Shown: positions 37,323 to 46,583 of the stretch, piece after piece
How the letters are laid out: each line of letters begins with the position of its first letter
How positions within the stretch are numbered: position 1 is the stretch's first letter
Source: Pelomonas aquatica
Lineage (GTDB): Bacteria > Pseudomonadota > Gammaproteobacteria > Burkholderiales > Burkholderiaceae_C
Length of the DNA: 59,695 bases
Assembly: GCF_026712205.1 (NCBI RefSeq)
Contig: NZ_JAPPUW010000027.1
Span: 1 to 59,695, forward strand
Direction: 5' to 3'
Made by a program: the position numbers and the translations under genes
The notes under the pieces: model-generated
Database searches by the model: none
Told to the model about the DNA's origin: nothing
Seen by the model: only the letters and a program-made list of their open reading frames with translations

Positions 37323-38011
37323 GCGGTCCGGTTCGTTGGTGTCGCCCTGACTTCCTGCAGCCAGGCGTTTTGCAGCGCGGCCTGCAGCCAGGCGCCGAAG
37401 TCGAAGTCGGTTTCGTCGCCCGAACCTTTCACTGCCGCGGCCTCCAGCGCGGCGGCGAGATTCACGCCGCCGAGCAGCGCCCGCACGAAGGCGGCCTCGG
37501 CCTCGCCCAGCGCCCGCCACTGCCCGCGCCAGCCCTGGCGCCAGACCAGCACCGCTCCCGCAGCCTGCGCCAGCAGCGCGACGCCGGGGCGCAGGCGCAG
37601 CCACAGCGCCTCGGGCGGCGTGCTGCCCAGCAGGCTCAGCGATTCGGCGTCCAGCACCACGTCCTCGGCGCGCTCGGCGCGGTGCAGGGCCCAGTCCAGC
37701 CGCGCGATGTCGGGCAGGCCGGACTCGTCGCCGGCGCGTTCGAGCAGAAAACCCGCGAGGGCGCCGCCCCATTGCCCGAGGTCGCCGCACTCGGGCGGGT
37801 GGTGGCGCCAGAAGGTCCAGGCCAGCGAGGCGAACTCGTCCTCGCCCAGCGCGTCGTGCAGGCGCGGGAAGGCCACGGCCAGGGCCTGGGCCGACAGCAC
37901 CCTCAGGTTGTTGCGGTAGGCCGCGAGGCCGCGTTCGCCGCCGCTCAGGCCGGCCGGCGGCTCGCCGCGCCCCAGCAGCGCGTCGACGAAGGCCTGCTGC
38001 TCGGCCCTCAT
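37319..38011 (-). CDS. DUF2063 protein, partner of the DUF692 enzyme (BufC/HvfC-like)
   Basis: 230 residues from ATG at 38011. Seen: [40 protein letters not shown] and [22 protein letters not shown], the putative DNA-binding-like DUF2063 N-terminal domain. In studied bufferin and related systems the DUF2063 protein recruits the precursor peptide to the MNIO enzyme. It overlaps both neighbours by 4 bp (ATGA), so it is translated with them. Confidence 0.9.
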   Translation of the reverse strand: MRAEQQAFVDALLGRGEPPAGLSGGERGLAAYRNNLRVLSAQALAVAFPRLHDALGEDEFASLAWTFWRHHPPECGDLGQWGGALAGFLLERAGDESGLPDIARLDWALHRAERAEDVVLDAESLSLLGSTPPEALWLRLRPGVALLAQAAGAVLVWRQGWRGQWRALGEAEAAFVRALLGGVNLAAALEAAAVKGSGDETDFDFGAWLQAALQNAWLQEVRATPTNRTA

Positions 38012-38859
38012 GGCTGCAGCGCCCTCGCCCGTCGGGCCTCGGCCAGCAGCACGTCCAGCGCCGGCACGTCGGTATCCCATTCGATCAGCGTCGGCGTCGG
38101 CCCGAAGCGGCCAATCGCATGGGCGTAGACCCGCAAGACCTCGTCGCGTACGCGGCTGCCGTGGTCGTCGACGACGAGGCCGTCGTCGCGCTCGCAGTGG
38201 CCGGCCAGATGGATCTCGCCGACGCTGCCGGGCCGGATCGCGTCCACCCAGCGCATGGCCTCGCACGCGGCGGCCTCGGGTTCATGGCCGGCGTTGCGCG
38301 CGTTGACGAAGAGGTTGTTGACGTCCAGCAGCAGGCCGCAACCGCTGCGCGAGGTAAGCGCGTTGAAGAACTCGGGTTCGGCCAATGTGTCGCCGCCCCA
38401 GCCGACGTAGGCGCTGATGTTCTCGACGAGCAGGGGCCGGCCCAGGCGCTCCTGCACCTGCTGGACATGGCCGGCCATCAGCGCCAGCGATGCGTCGTCG
38501 AAACGGATGGGCAGCAGGTCCGCCGCGTGCAGGCCCGAGCCCACGCGGGCGAAGCAGGCGTGGTCGGACACCCAGCGCGGCTGCACGCGCTCGGCGAGGC
38601 GGGCCAGGCGCTCCAGATGCCGGTCGTCCAGGCCGGCCGCCGAGCCCAGGGCCAGGCCCACGCCGTGCAGGCTGAGTTCGTAGGCCTCGCGGCCGGCCTC
38701 CAGCACCGCCAGCGCGATGCCGCCATCGGCGAAGAAGTTCTCCGAATGGACCTCGATGAAGCCGAGCGGCGGGCGCTGCGCCAGCAGGCTCTCGTAATGA
38801 GGCTGGCGCCAGCCTATGCCCACGCAGGTGTCGGCCGGCGCCTGGGTGGCCGTGGTCAA
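38008..38859 (-). CDS. DUF692/MNIO enzyme modifying the DUF2282 peptide (BufB/HvfB-like)
   Basis: Multinuclear non-heme iron oxidase family, TIM-barrel fold. 283 residues from a TTG at 38859, five bases after the precursor gene's stop; no ATG lies in frame near the family start ([14 protein letters not shown]). Metal-ligand motifs are present: [52 protein letters not shown], and EIHLAGHCE. These enzymes convert precursor cysteines to thiooxazole or similar heterocycles that bind copper. A later GTG at residue 15 is an alternative start but would cut the barrel. Confidence 0.9.
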   Translation of the reverse strand: MTTATQAPADTCVGIGWRQPHYESLLAQRPPLGFIEVHSENFFADGGIALAVLEAGREAYELSLHGVGLALGSAAGLDDRHLERLARLAERVQPRWVSDHACFARVGSGLHAADLLPIRFDDASLALMAGHVQQVQERLGRPLLVENISAYVGWGGDTLAEPEFFNALTSRSGCGLLLDVNNLFVNARNAGHEPEAAACEAMRWVDAIRPGSVGEIHLAGHCERDDGLVVDDHGSRVRDEVLRVYAHAIGRFGPTPTLIEWDTDVPALDVLLAEARRARALQP

Positions 38860-38863
38860 GCCG

Positions 38864-39121
38864 TCACTTCTTGGCGACCGGCTTGGTCGTGCCGCCTTCC
38901 TTCTCGCAGCTGCCCTTGGCGACGTACTTCCATTCGCCGGCATCCTTGTCGGCCTTGGACTGGCCGGCACAGGAGTGGCTGCCGGTGGCGCAGTCGTTCT
39001 GGCCGGCCTTGGCGATGCCGAAGCATTTTTCCTTGTTGCTGTCGGCGGCTTGGGCCTGGGCCACGAGGCCGAGGGACAGGGCGGCGGCGAGGGCCGAGGA
39101 CACGAGGGCTTGGGTCTTCAT
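38864..39121 (-). CDS. DUF2282 bufferin-type RiPP precursor (BufA/HvfA-like)
   Basis: 85 residues. A signal peptide (about residues 1-26, [16 protein letters not shown]) is followed by a core with Cys33, Cys44, Cys51 and Cys72: [22 protein letters not shown] and GSCEKEGG. These cysteine contexts are the DUF2282 hallmark. The family matures to copper-buffering periplasmic peptides after MNIO modification. First gene of the four-gene leftward operon; the ECF sigma gene starts 100 bp away on the other strand. Confidence 0.92.
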   Translation of the reverse strand: MKTQALVSSALAAALSLGLVAQAQAADSNKEKCFGIAKAGQNDCATGSHSCAGQSKADKDAGEWKYVAKGSCEKEGGTTKPVAKK

Positions 39122-39180
39122 GGACAGGTCTCCAAAAGCTTGAGGGGTGGAAGGCGGCCGATGATGCGGCGGCGAGAACG

Positions 39181-39210
39181 AAGTCGCAAGACGCCCGCCG
39201 ATCCTTACAC
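39181..39210 (-). promoter_or_regulatory. Candidate ECF-type promoter of the bufferin operon
   Basis: On the minus strand TGTAAGG (39209-39203) and CGACTT (39186-39181) are separated by 16 bp, a normal ECF spacing, about 60 bp upstream of the precursor start. The adjacent ECF sigma gene makes direct control plausible. No second copy for comparison is available in the window, so this is a guess from spacing and motif form. Confidence 0.3.
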
Positions 39211-39220
39211 TGCCGTCGCC

Positions 39221-39811
39221 ATGACCGCCAACACCGCCTCAGCGGACTACTGCCGCCAGATCGAAGCCCTGCGCCCAGCCCTGCTGAAGTACGCGCGGCT
39301 GCAGTTGCGCAACCCGGCCTGGGCGGACGACGCTGTCTCCGACACCCTGCTCGCCGCACTGGAGAAGCCCCAGGCCTTCGGTGGCCAGAGCCAGCTCAAG
39401 ACCTGGCTGATCGGCATCCTCAAGCACAAGCTCGTCGACCAGATCCGCAAGAACAGCCGCGAGCTGTCGACGACGACTGGCAGCGACGACGACGAGGACC
39501 TGGACGACCTGCTCTTCTCGGGCAACGGCCACTGGCGCGAGGCCCAGCACGACTGGGGCAACCCCGAGGACGCGCTGCGCCAGATGGACTTCATGAAGGT
39601 GCTGGAAGCCTGCGTCGAGAAGCTGCCCGGCCAGCAGGGCCGGCTCTTCATGATGCGCGAGTGGCTGGAGCTGGAGTCCGACGAGATCTGTAAGGAACTG
39701 GCGATCACGCCGACCAACCTCTGGGTCATGCTGCACCGGGCCCGGCTGAGGCTCAGGGAGTGCCTGCAGGCCGGCTGGTTCGGTGCCAACAACGCCGGAG
39801 GAGCGACTTGA
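39221..39811 (+). CDS. ECF-family RNA polymerase sigma factor
   Basis: 196 residues from ATG at 39221. Region 2: [29 protein letters not shown] in outline, then [20 protein letters not shown]. An acidic linker follows ([13 protein letters not shown]). Region 4: [20 protein letters not shown] and [20 protein letters not shown]. Followed without gap by a small zinc-binding anti-sigma gene, and divergent from the DUF2282 operon. In Cupriavidus a sigma gene likewise neighbours the gold-induced gig cluster, so metal-stress control is likely. Confidence 0.92.
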   Translation: MTANTASADYCRQIEALRPALLKYARLQLRNPAWADDAVSDTLLAALEKPQAFGGQSQLKTWLIGILKHKLVDQIRKNSRELSTTTGSDDDEDLDDLLFSGNGHWREAQHDWGNPEDALRQMDFMKVLEACVEKLPGQQGRLFMMREWLELESDEICKELAITPTNLWVMLHRARLRLRECLQAGWFGANNAGGAT

Positions 39812-40002
39812 TCAGGCTGATGATCACCTGCCGCGAGGCCACGCAGATCGTGCTGCAGGCCGAAGACCGCACCCTGCCGCTGGCCGAGCGCCTGTCGCTG
39901 CGCCTGCACCAGCGCATCTGCAGCAACTGCCGCCGCTTTTCACGCCAGGTGGACCTGATGCGCCAGGCCAGCACGCGCTGGCGCAACTACTCGCAGGAGT
40001 GA
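39808..40002 (+). CDS. Small zinc-binding anti-sigma factor
   Basis: 64 residues from TTG at 39808, which overlaps the sigma stop (TTGA) and has a GGAGGAG ribosome site at 39797-39803 at the right distance; the next ATG (39820) would be too far from it. Contains TCREATQIVLQAEDR and LHQRICSNCRRFSRQ. The H-x3-C-x2-C plus an N-terminal Cys is the ZAS zinc-binding anti-sigma pattern. No membrane segment, so it is a soluble sensor. It probably holds the adjacent sigma factor inactive until metal or thiol stress. Confidence 0.85.
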   Translation: MIRLMITCREATQIVLQAEDRTLPLAERLSLRLHQRICSNCRRFSRQVDLMRQASTRWRNYSQE

Positions 40003-40105
40003 GGCCGCGGGCGCACCGCATCTGGCCCGCCGGAGGATCGCTATTCAACGCCGGAGCAGGCGTGGCGGGCCTCCATAATCGGCGGCACCCCAATTGCGCG
40101 AGCCC

Positions 40106-42640
40106 ATGACCGACCCGTCCCAGCCCCTGTCCTGGCCCCATGGCGACGCCGACACCCCCGCCGCCGGCCCGGGTGGCGCGTTGCCGGGCTTCCTCTGGCC
40201 CACCCCGCCCTATGCGGCCTACCCGCAGGCCCAGGCCCAGCGCGGCTCCGAGACCTGCGAGATCCTCGGCCTGAACAACAGCCGCAGCAACGGCCAGCTG
40301 CTGTCGCTGGACGCGGGCGAGCGCCTCGTGACCATCAACGTCCCGCCGGCGCGCAACAGCATGCCGCTGAAGTTCAGCCAGTTCCGCGCGATCAAGCTGA
40401 TGAACGCCGTCGTCGTGCCGCCGCGCCATGCCAGCGACCTGAACTCGCCGCTCAGCGTCGACCAGCGCCCGCGCAGCAATTTCCGCCTCGTGTTCAACGG
40501 CGGCGACGAGCTCAAGGGCGTCACCATCGGCCACCAGCACGACAAGCTCGGCCTCTTCCTGTTCCCGCCGCTGTCCGACAACGACGACTCGGTGCGTCGC
40601 GTCTTCGTGCCGCGCGAGGTGCTGTCGCATTTCGAGATCGGCGAGCGCATCGGCGACCTGCTGCTCAAGGACAAGCTCGTCACGCCCGAGCAGCTCAGCG
40701 CCGCCGCCATCGAGCAGACCGGCCTGCGCCAGCGCCGCGTCGGCGAGATCCTCGTCGACCAGAACATCGTGACGGCCGAGCAGCTGCTGCAGGCCATCGA
40801 GCAGCAGGCCAGGATGCCCATGGTTCGCATCGGCGAGGCGCTGCTGGCCCTGGACCTGGTCACCCCCGAGCAGCTGGACCAGGCCCTGGTGCAGCAGCGC
40901 GACGACCGCTCCGTACCGCTGGGCGAGCTGCTGGTGCGCAAGGGCATCATCAGCCGCGCGCAGCTGCAGTCAGCGCTGGCGCGCAAGATGGGCTACCCGG
41001 TCGTCGACGTCGAGAACTTCGTCGTCGAGCCCGATGCGGTGCGCAAGCTCCCCTACGCCGTGGCCAAGCGGCTGGAGGTGCTGCCGCTGGTGCTGCGCGA
41101 CGGCCGCCTCATCGTCGCGATGGAAGACCCGACCCGCCGCGACGCCCTCGACGAGGTCGAGTTCATCACCCAACTCAAGGTCGTGCCGACGCTGACCAAG
41201 CTCGGCACGCTGCAGTTCGCCGTGCCGGCGACCTTCGAGCGCTTCGGCGCCGAGGCGCCCGCGCGCGGCGGCGACTCGCCGCTGCCCGACTTCCAGCCCG
41301 ACTTTTCTCTCGAAAGCTCCAACAAGCTCATCGAGAGCCTGGAGCGCGACAGCAGCGAGCGCAGCAGCCGCGAAGACGAATCGCCCATCGAGCAGAGCGA
41401 CAACTCGCTGGTGCGCCTCATCAACACGATGATCATCGAGGCCCACGGCCAGGGCGTGTCCGACATCCACATCGAGACCTACCCCGGCCGCGAAAAGCTC
41501 AAGATCCGCTTCCGCCGCGACGGCGTGCTGCAGCCCTATCTGGAGCTGCCCCACACCTACCGCAACGCGATGATCGCGCGCATCAAGATCATGTGCGACC
41601 TCGACATCTCCGAGCGCCGCAAGCCGCAGGACGGCAAGATCAACTTTGCGCGCTTCTCGTCCCAGCACAAGCTGGAGCTGCGCGTGGCCACCATCCCGAC
41701 CAACAACGGCCTGGAAGACGTCGTCATGCGGCTGCTGGCCAGCAGCCGGCCCATCCCGCTGGACCGCATCGGCCTGACGCCGGCCAACCTCGCGGCGTTG
41801 CAACTGGCCGTGAGCCGGCCCTACGGCATGGTGCTGTGCGTCGGCCCCACCGGCTCCGGCAAGACGACGACGCTGCACTCGGCGCTGGCCCACATCAACA
41901 CGCCCGACCGCAAGATCTGGACGGCCGAGGACCCGGTGGAAATCACCCAGGCCGGCCTGCGCCAGGTCCAGGTCAACCCCAAGATCGACTGGACCTTCGC
42001 CAAGGCGCTGCGCGCCTTCCTGCGCGCCGACCCCGACGTCATCATGGTCGGCGAAATCCGCGACCAGGAGACCGCCGAGATCGCCGTCGAGGCCTCGCTT
42101 ACCGGTCACCTCGTGCTGTCCACGCTGCACACCAACAGCGCGCCCGAAACCATCACGCGGCTGCTGGACATGGGCATGGACCCCTTCAACTTCGCCGACT
42201 CGCTGCTCGCCGTGCTGGCCCAGCGCCTCGTGCGGCGCAGTTGCACGGCCTGCCAGACCAGCGCGCCGATGGGCGAGGCCGAACTCGGCGAGCTGCTGGA
42301 CGACTATCTGCACGTCTTCCCCGCCGCCGCCCGCCCGGGCAAGCTCGCGTTGATGGCCGACTGGATCAGGCAGCACGGCCAGGACGGGCGGCTGATGAAG
42401 TTCACCAGCCCCGGCTGCCCGAGCTGCGGCGGCAGCGGCTTCAAGGGCCGCGCCGGCCTGCACGAGTTGCTGAGCGTGTCCAAGAACCTGCGCCGCCTGA
42501 TCCAGACCGGCGCACGCGCCGAGGAGATCCAGCAGGCCGCGCTGGCCGAGGGCATGCGCTCGCTGCGCCAGGACGGCATCGTCAAGGTGCTGCAAGGCAT
42601 CACCACCATCGCCGAAGTCCACGCCACCAGCAACACATGA
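40106..42640 (+). CDS. GspE/PulE-type ATPase with four MshEN motifs and an extra N-terminal domain
   Basis: 844 residues. Residues 1-45 are Pro/Ala-rich. Residues 50-175 form an unassigned beta-rich domain (ERLVTINVPPARNSMPLKFS, FRLVFNGGDELKGVTIGHQHD). Four MshEN-like c-di-GMP motifs start at residues 181, 211, 241 and 271, a 30-residue period (for example RIGDLLLKDKLVTPEQL); the fourth has Pro in place of Arg. The ATPase core has Walker A VGPTGSGKTTTLHSA (about 576-590), Asp box VMVGEIRDQETAE, and His box TGHLVLSTLHTNSA. A zinc motif CTACQ...CPSCGGSGF follows. It precedes mshE with a 4-bp overlap. It could be a second pilus motor or a regulator of MshE. Confidence 0.9.
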   Translation: MTDPSQPLSWPHGDADTPAAGPGGALPGFLWPTPPYAAYPQAQAQRGSETCEILGLNNSRSNGQLLSLDAGERLVTINVPPARNSMPLKFSQFRAIKLMNAVVVPPRHASDLNSPLSVDQRPRSNFRLVFNGGDELKGVTIGHQHDKLGLFLFPPLSDNDDSVRRVFVPREVLSHFEIGERIGDLLLKDKLVTPEQLSAAAIEQTGLRQRRVGEILVDQNIVTAEQLLQAIEQQARMPMVRIGEALLALDLVTPEQLDQALVQQRDDRSVPLGELLVRKGIISRAQLQSALARKMGYPVVDVENFVVEPDAVRKLPYAVAKRLEVLPLVLRDGRLIVAMEDPTRRDALDEVEFITQLKVVPTLTKLGTLQFAVPATFERFGAEAPARGGDSPLPDFQPDFSLESSNKLIESLERDSSERSSREDESPIEQSDNSLVRLINTMIIEAHGQGVSDIHIETYPGREKLKIRFRRDGVLQPYLELPHTYRNAMIARIKIMCDLDISERRKPQDGKINFARFSSQHKLELRVATIPTNNGLEDVVMRLLASSRPIPLDRIGLTPANLAALQLAVSRPYGMVLCVGPTGSGKTTTLHSALAHINTPDRKIWTAEDPVEITQAGLRQVQVNPKIDWTFAKALRAFLRADPDVIMVGEIRDQETAEIAVEASLTGHLVLSTLHTNSAPETITRLLDMGMDPFNFADSLLAVLAQRLVRRSCTACQTSAPMGEAELGELLDDYLHVFPAAARPGKLALMADWIRQHGQDGRLMKFTSPGCPSCGGSGFKGRAGLHELLSVSKNLRRLIQTGARAEEIQQAALAEGMRSLRQDGIVKVLQGITTIAEVHATSNT

Positions 42641-44370
42641 CTGAAGCCGCCGACACCACCGCTGCAGCCCCCCGCCCCAAGCTCCGCCTCGGCGACGTCC
42701 TCGTCGAGCAGCAGCTGATCTCGGCCGAGCAGCTCGGCCAGGCGCTGGAGCTGCAGCGCGCCACGGGCAAGAAGCTGGGCCGCATCCTGATCGAGGCCAA
42801 CCTCATCACCGAGGAGGCCCTGGCCCATGTGCTGGCCCGCCAGCTGCGCGCGCCCTTCGTCAACCTCAAAACCTTCCCGCTCAAGACCGAGCTTGTGCGC
42901 CTGCTGCCCGAGACGCCGGCGCGGCGCTTCCGTGCCGTCGTGCTGGAGGAGCGCGGCGACACGCTGCTGGTCGCGATGGCCGACCCGCTGGACCTGTTCG
43001 GCTTCGACGAGCTGGCCAAGATCCTGAAGCGGCGCCTGGCCATGGCTGTCGTCGCCGACAGCCAGCTGCCCGCCGTCTTCGACAAGCACTACCGCCGCAG
43101 CGACGAAATCTCCGGCCTGGCCAAGGCGCTCGAAAAGGACCTTGGCGACGCAGTGGACTTCGGCACGCTGCAGGCCAGCGTCGGCCAGGAGGGTGCACCC
43201 GTCGTGCGGCTGCTGCAGTCGGTGTTCGAGGACGCGACGCGCGCCGGCGCCTCCGACGTGCACATCGAGCCGCAGGAAGGCGAGCTGCTGATCCGCAACC
43301 GCGTCGACGGCCTGCTGCAGACGCTCACGCAGGCCGACAAGCGCATCGCGCCCGCGCTGGCCCAGCGCCTGAAGCTGATGGCCGGCCTCGACATCTCCGA
43401 GAAGCGCCTGCCCCAGGACGGCCGCTTCACGCTGCGCCTGAGTGACCGCACGCTGGACGTGCGCCTGTCCACCATGCCCAGCCAGTACGGCGAATCCGTC
43501 GTCATGCGCCTGCTCGGCCAGGGTTCGGCGCTGCGCCGGCTGGGCGACATCGGCATGCCCGACGACATGCTGCAGCGCTTCCGCGAGCTGCTGGGGCGCG
43601 ACGCCGGCATGATCCTCGTGACCGGCCCGACCGGCTCCGGCAAGACCTCGACGCTGTACGCCGCGCTGTCCGAGCTGGACTCGGAAAAGCTCAAGATCAT
43701 CACGGCCGAAGACCCGATCGAATACCGCCTGCCGGGCCTCACCCAGGTGCAGGTCAACGAGAAGATCGAACTCAGCTTCGCCAAGGTGCTGCGCGCCGCG
43801 CTGCGCCAGGACCCGGACGTCATCCTCGTCGGCGAGATGCGCGACGCCGAGACCGCCGAGATCGGCCTGCGCGCCGCCATCACCGGCCACCTGCTGCTCA
43901 GCACGCTGCACACCAAGGACACCGTCTCCACGCCCTTCCGGCTGCTGGACATGGGGGCACCGCCCTTCATGGTGGCCACGTCGCTGCAGGCCGTGCTGGC
44001 CCAGCGCCTGCTGCGCGGCGTCTGCAGGCACTGCGCCGAGCCCCATGTCACCACGGCGCAGGAGCAGGCCTGGGTCAACGAAGTGGCGGCGCTGAACGGC
44101 GAGGCGCCCGGCCCGGTGCCGAGCGTCAAGGGCCGCGGCTGCTCCGAATGCAACGGCACCGGCTACCAGGGCCGGCGCGGCATCTACGAGATGCTGGAGC
44201 TGGACCCCGACATGGCCCTGGCCATCCAGCGCAGCGATGCCGGCGCCTTCCTGATCGCCGCGCGCCGCGCGCTCAAGGGCAGGACGCTGGCCGACCGCAG
44301 CCTGGCCCTCGTGCGCGAGGGCAAGACCTCGCTGGCCGAGGCCGTGCGAATCAGCGTGGATGCTGAATGA
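42637..44370 (+). CDS. mshE: MSHA pilus extension ATPase MshE
   Basis: 577 residues from ATG at 42637. Two N-terminal MshEN motifs at residues 17 (RLGDVLVEQQLISAEQL) and 46 (KLGRILIEANLITEEAL) form a c-di-GMP binding module. The core has Walker A TGPTGSGKTSTLYAA, ILVGEMRDAETAE and TGHLLLSTLHTKD. The CRHC...CSECNGTGYQGRRGIYEML zinc-binding segment is complete. It drives pilus extension at the inner membrane with MshG. Overlaps both neighbours by 4 bp. Confidence 0.95.
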   Translation: MTEAADTTAAAPRPKLRLGDVLVEQQLISAEQLGQALELQRATGKKLGRILIEANLITEEALAHVLARQLRAPFVNLKTFPLKTELVRLLPETPARRFRAVVLEERGDTLLVAMADPLDLFGFDELAKILKRRLAMAVVADSQLPAVFDKHYRRSDEISGLAKALEKDLGDAVDFGTLQASVGQEGAPVVRLLQSVFEDATRAGASDVHIEPQEGELLIRNRVDGLLQTLTQADKRIAPALAQRLKLMAGLDISEKRLPQDGRFTLRLSDRTLDVRLSTMPSQYGESVVMRLLGQGSALRRLGDIGMPDDMLQRFRELLGRDAGMILVTGPTGSGKTSTLYAALSELDSEKLKIITAEDPIEYRLPGLTQVQVNEKIELSFAKVLRAALRQDPDVILVGEMRDAETAEIGLRAAITGHLLLSTLHTKDTVSTPFRLLDMGAPPFMVATSLQAVLAQRLLRGVCRHCAEPHVTTAQEQAWVNEVAALNGEAPGPVPSVKGRGCSECNGTGYQGRRGIYEMLELDPDMALAIQRSDAGAFLIAARRALKGRTLADRSLALVREGKTSLAEAVRISVDAE

Positions 44371-45596
44371 GCAACTTCGCCTTCAAGGGCCGCAACGGCC
44401 GCGGCGAGCTGGTGGAGGGCATCGTCGACGCCGCGAGCGGTGACGCGGTGGCGGCCCAGCTGATGGCCGGCGGCGTCGTGCCGGTCAGCATCGAGCCGAC
44501 GCTGGATGCTGTCAGCGTCGCGGGCGGCGGCTGGCTGGAGGCCCTGCTGGCCAAGCCCATCACGCTGGACGACACGCTGGTGCTGACGCGCCAGATGTAC
44601 ACGCTGCAGAAGGCCGGCGTGCCCATCCTGCGCTCGCTGGCCGGCCTCGAAGCCTCCACCTCCCACCCCGGCATCGTCGCCCTGCTGCAGGACGTGCGCG
44701 CCAGCCTCGACCAGGGCCGCGAGCTGGCCACTGCCTTCGCCCGCCACCCGGCCGTGTTCAGCCCCTTCTTCGTCGCGATGACGCGCGTTGGCGAGCTGAC
44801 CGGGCGGCTGACCGAGGTCTTCCAGCGCCTGTCCGAACACCTGGAGTTCGAGCTCGACATCCGCGCCCGCATCAAGCAGGCGCTGCGCTACCCCATCATG
44901 GTCGTCTGCGCGATGGCCATCGCACTGGTCGTCATCAACATCTTCGTGCTGCCCAAGTTCGCCGAGGTCTTCGCCCACTTCAAGAGCGAGCTGCCGCTGA
45001 TGACGCGCATCCTGCTCGGCTTCTCGGGCTGGACGGTGCGCTGGTGGCCCCTCGTCGTCGCCGGCTTCATCGGCGCCGGCCTGGCCTGGCGCAACTGGGT
45101 CGGCACGCCCGGTGGCCGCTATCTGTGGGACCGTTTCAAGCTCAGGCTGCCCATTGCCGGCGACATCGTGCTCAAGGCCACGCTGGCCCGTTTCGCGCGC
45201 AGCTTCGCGCTGGCCAGCAGCTCGGGCGTGCCCATCAGCCAGGCCATGACCGTCGTCGCGCAGACCGTGGACAACGCCTACATCGGCGCCCGCATCGAGC
45301 AGATGCGCGACGGCGTCGAGCGCGGCGAGAGCATCTCGCGCTGCGCGACGGCCGCCGGCGTGTTCACGCCCATCGTGCTGCAAATGATTGCCGTGGGCGA
45401 GGAGACCGGCGAGCTCGACACGCTGATGACCGAGATCGCGCAGATGTACGAGCGCGAGACCGACTACGCGATCAAGGGCCTGTCCGCCGCCATCGAGCCC
45501 ATCCTGCTGGCCATCATCGGCGCCATGGTCCTGGTGCTGGCCCTGGGCGTCTTCCTGCCGCTGTGGAACCTGGGCCAGGCCGCGCTGGGCCATTGA
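44367..45596 (+). CDS. mshG: MSHA pilus inner-membrane platform protein MshG
   Basis: 409 residues, GspF/PilC family: two T2SSF domains. Seen: LVLTRQMYTLQKAGVPILRSL, VFSPFFVAMTRVGELTGRL, a membrane helix YPIMVVCAMAIALVVINIFVLP, then the second copy FARSFALASSSGVPISQAM and QMIAVGEETGELD, with a last helix LLAIIGAMVLVLALGVFLP. It is the assembly platform used by MshE. A hairpin follows within 40 bp. Confidence 0.95.
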   Translation: MSNFAFKGRNGRGELVEGIVDAASGDAVAAQLMAGGVVPVSIEPTLDAVSVAGGGWLEALLAKPITLDDTLVLTRQMYTLQKAGVPILRSLAGLEASTSHPGIVALLQDVRASLDQGRELATAFARHPAVFSPFFVAMTRVGELTGRLTEVFQRLSEHLEFELDIRARIKQALRYPIMVVCAMAIALVVINIFVLPKFAEVFAHFKSELPLMTRILLGFSGWTVRWWPLVVAGFIGAGLAWRNWVGTPGGRYLWDRFKLRLPIAGDIVLKATLARFARSFALASSSGVPISQAMTVVAQTVDNAYIGARIEQMRDGVERGESISRCATAAGVFTPIVLQMIAVGEETGELDTLMTEIAQMYERETDYAIKGLSAAIEPILLAIIGAMVLVLALGVFLPLWNLGQAALGH

Positions 45597-45614
45597 CGCC
45601 CTGATGCGTGTGAC

Positions 45615-45668
45615 GCCTGCAACGGTTTGCAGGCCAGCGTGAAATTGCGTTGCAACCCGTGCGCAATT
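45615..45668 (+). terminator. Two hairpins between mshG and mshA (possible attenuator)
   Basis: The first is a perfect 8-bp stem GCCTGCAA/TTGCAGGC (45615-45622 with 45627-45634) with a CGGT loop. The second is AATTGCG/CGCAATT (45643-45649 with 45662-45668). There is no T-tract. Their position between the motor genes and the major pilin gene would suit partial termination or RNA processing, so that pilin is made in excess. The rest of this 151-bp gap holds the mshA ribosome site (aggaagga) and no gene. Confidence 0.4.
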
Positions 45669-45747
45669 CACTGTTCAAGTCACCCGGCGCTGACAGATAG
45701 TTGCGCCATCCCCCCGGACCACAGCGCATTGCGCAGGAAGGACCCTC

Positions 45748-46122
45748 ATGAACAAGACTCGTCAATCTGGCTTCACCCTGATCGAACTGGTGATGGTCAT
45801 CGTCATCCTCGGCGTGCTGGCCGCCGTCGCACTGCCCAAGTTCGTCAGCGTCGACGCCGACGCGCGGGCCTCCGCGCTGAGCGGCGTGGCCGGCGCGCTG
45901 AGCTCGGCATCCGCCATCAACTACGCGTCCCGCAAGGCGAACGCCACCAAGGGCAATGCGGTGGCCAATTGCACCGATGTCGCCACGTCGCTGCAAGGCG
46001 GCCTGCCTTCGGGCTACACCATCACGGCCGCTGCCGTCGCGGTGGATGCCACCGTGTCCTGCACGCTGACGCAGACCACGGGCGGCGCGACCACGACCTT
46101 CACGGCCACCGGTATCGCCTGA
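45748..46122 (+). CDS. mshA: MSHA-type major pilin
   Basis: 124 residues. Prepilin cleaved after Gly8 (G-FTLIE), helix LVMVIVILGVLAAVALPKFV, then VDADARASALSGVAGALSSASAIN in outline, the MshA signature. A Cys pair (ANCTD and VSCTL) forms the likely disulfide loop. Strong ribosome site aggaagga at 45735-45742. Being the only pilin of this locus with its own leader, it is the likely major subunit. Confidence 0.9.
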   Translation: MNKTRQSGFTLIELVMVIVILGVLAAVALPKFVSVDADARASALSGVAGALSSASAINYASRKANATKGNAVANCTDVATSLQGGLPSGYTITAAAVAVDATVSCTLTQTTGGATTTFTATGIA

Positions 46123-46126
46123 GTCC

Positions 46127-46573
46127 ATGCCACGCTGCGTGCGTGGCTTCACGCTGATCGAGCTCATCCTCGTCATCGTGATCACAGCCGCCCTGGCGGT
46201 GTTCGCCCTCCCCAAGGTGGTGGACACGACGCTGTGGCGGCTGCGTTCGTTTGGCGACGACCTGCAGGCCCGCCACCAGGGCATGCTGAGGCTGGCCCTG
46301 CAGCAGCGCCGGCCCATCGTCGCCACCATCACCGGCACCGGCGTCAGCTGGGCCTACGGCAGCGGCGCCGCCATCGACGCGCTGGCCTGCCCCGCCACCC
46401 TGAGCCCCTGCATCGCCGAGGGCGGCAGCCGCACGGTCACCTTCAACAGCGGCAACAGCGGCACCACCGCCACCAGCACCGGCGCGGCGCTGACCGTCAC
46501 CGTCGCCTCCGGCAGCTACAGCCAGGCCTACCGCATCGAGGCGGACACCGGGCTGATTTACCCGACTCCTTGA
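46127..46573 (+). CDS. mshC: MshC-like minor prepilin
   Basis: 148 residues, 4 bp after mshA. Cleavage after Gly7 (G-FTLIE), helix LILVIVITAALAVFALPKVVD, then LRSFGDDLQARHQGMLRLALQQRRPI, which resembles MshC/GspH-type minor pilins. A Cys pair (LACPATLSPC). Assigned to MshC by position and form; MshB cannot be ruled out. Confidence 0.75.
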   Translation: MPRCVRGFTLIELILVIVITAALAVFALPKVVDTTLWRLRSFGDDLQARHQGMLRLALQQRRPIVATITGTGVSWAYGSGAAIDALACPATLSPCIAEGGSRTVTFNSGNSGTTATSTGAALTVTVASGSYSQAYRIEADTGLIYPTP

Positions 46574-46583
46574 GGCTTGCACG

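Noticed and set aside
45597-45747. Possible sigma-54 promoter upstream of mshA
   Set aside because: GG and GC pairs occur, but not at the required 10-bp spacing with the TGGCAC/TTGC contexts.
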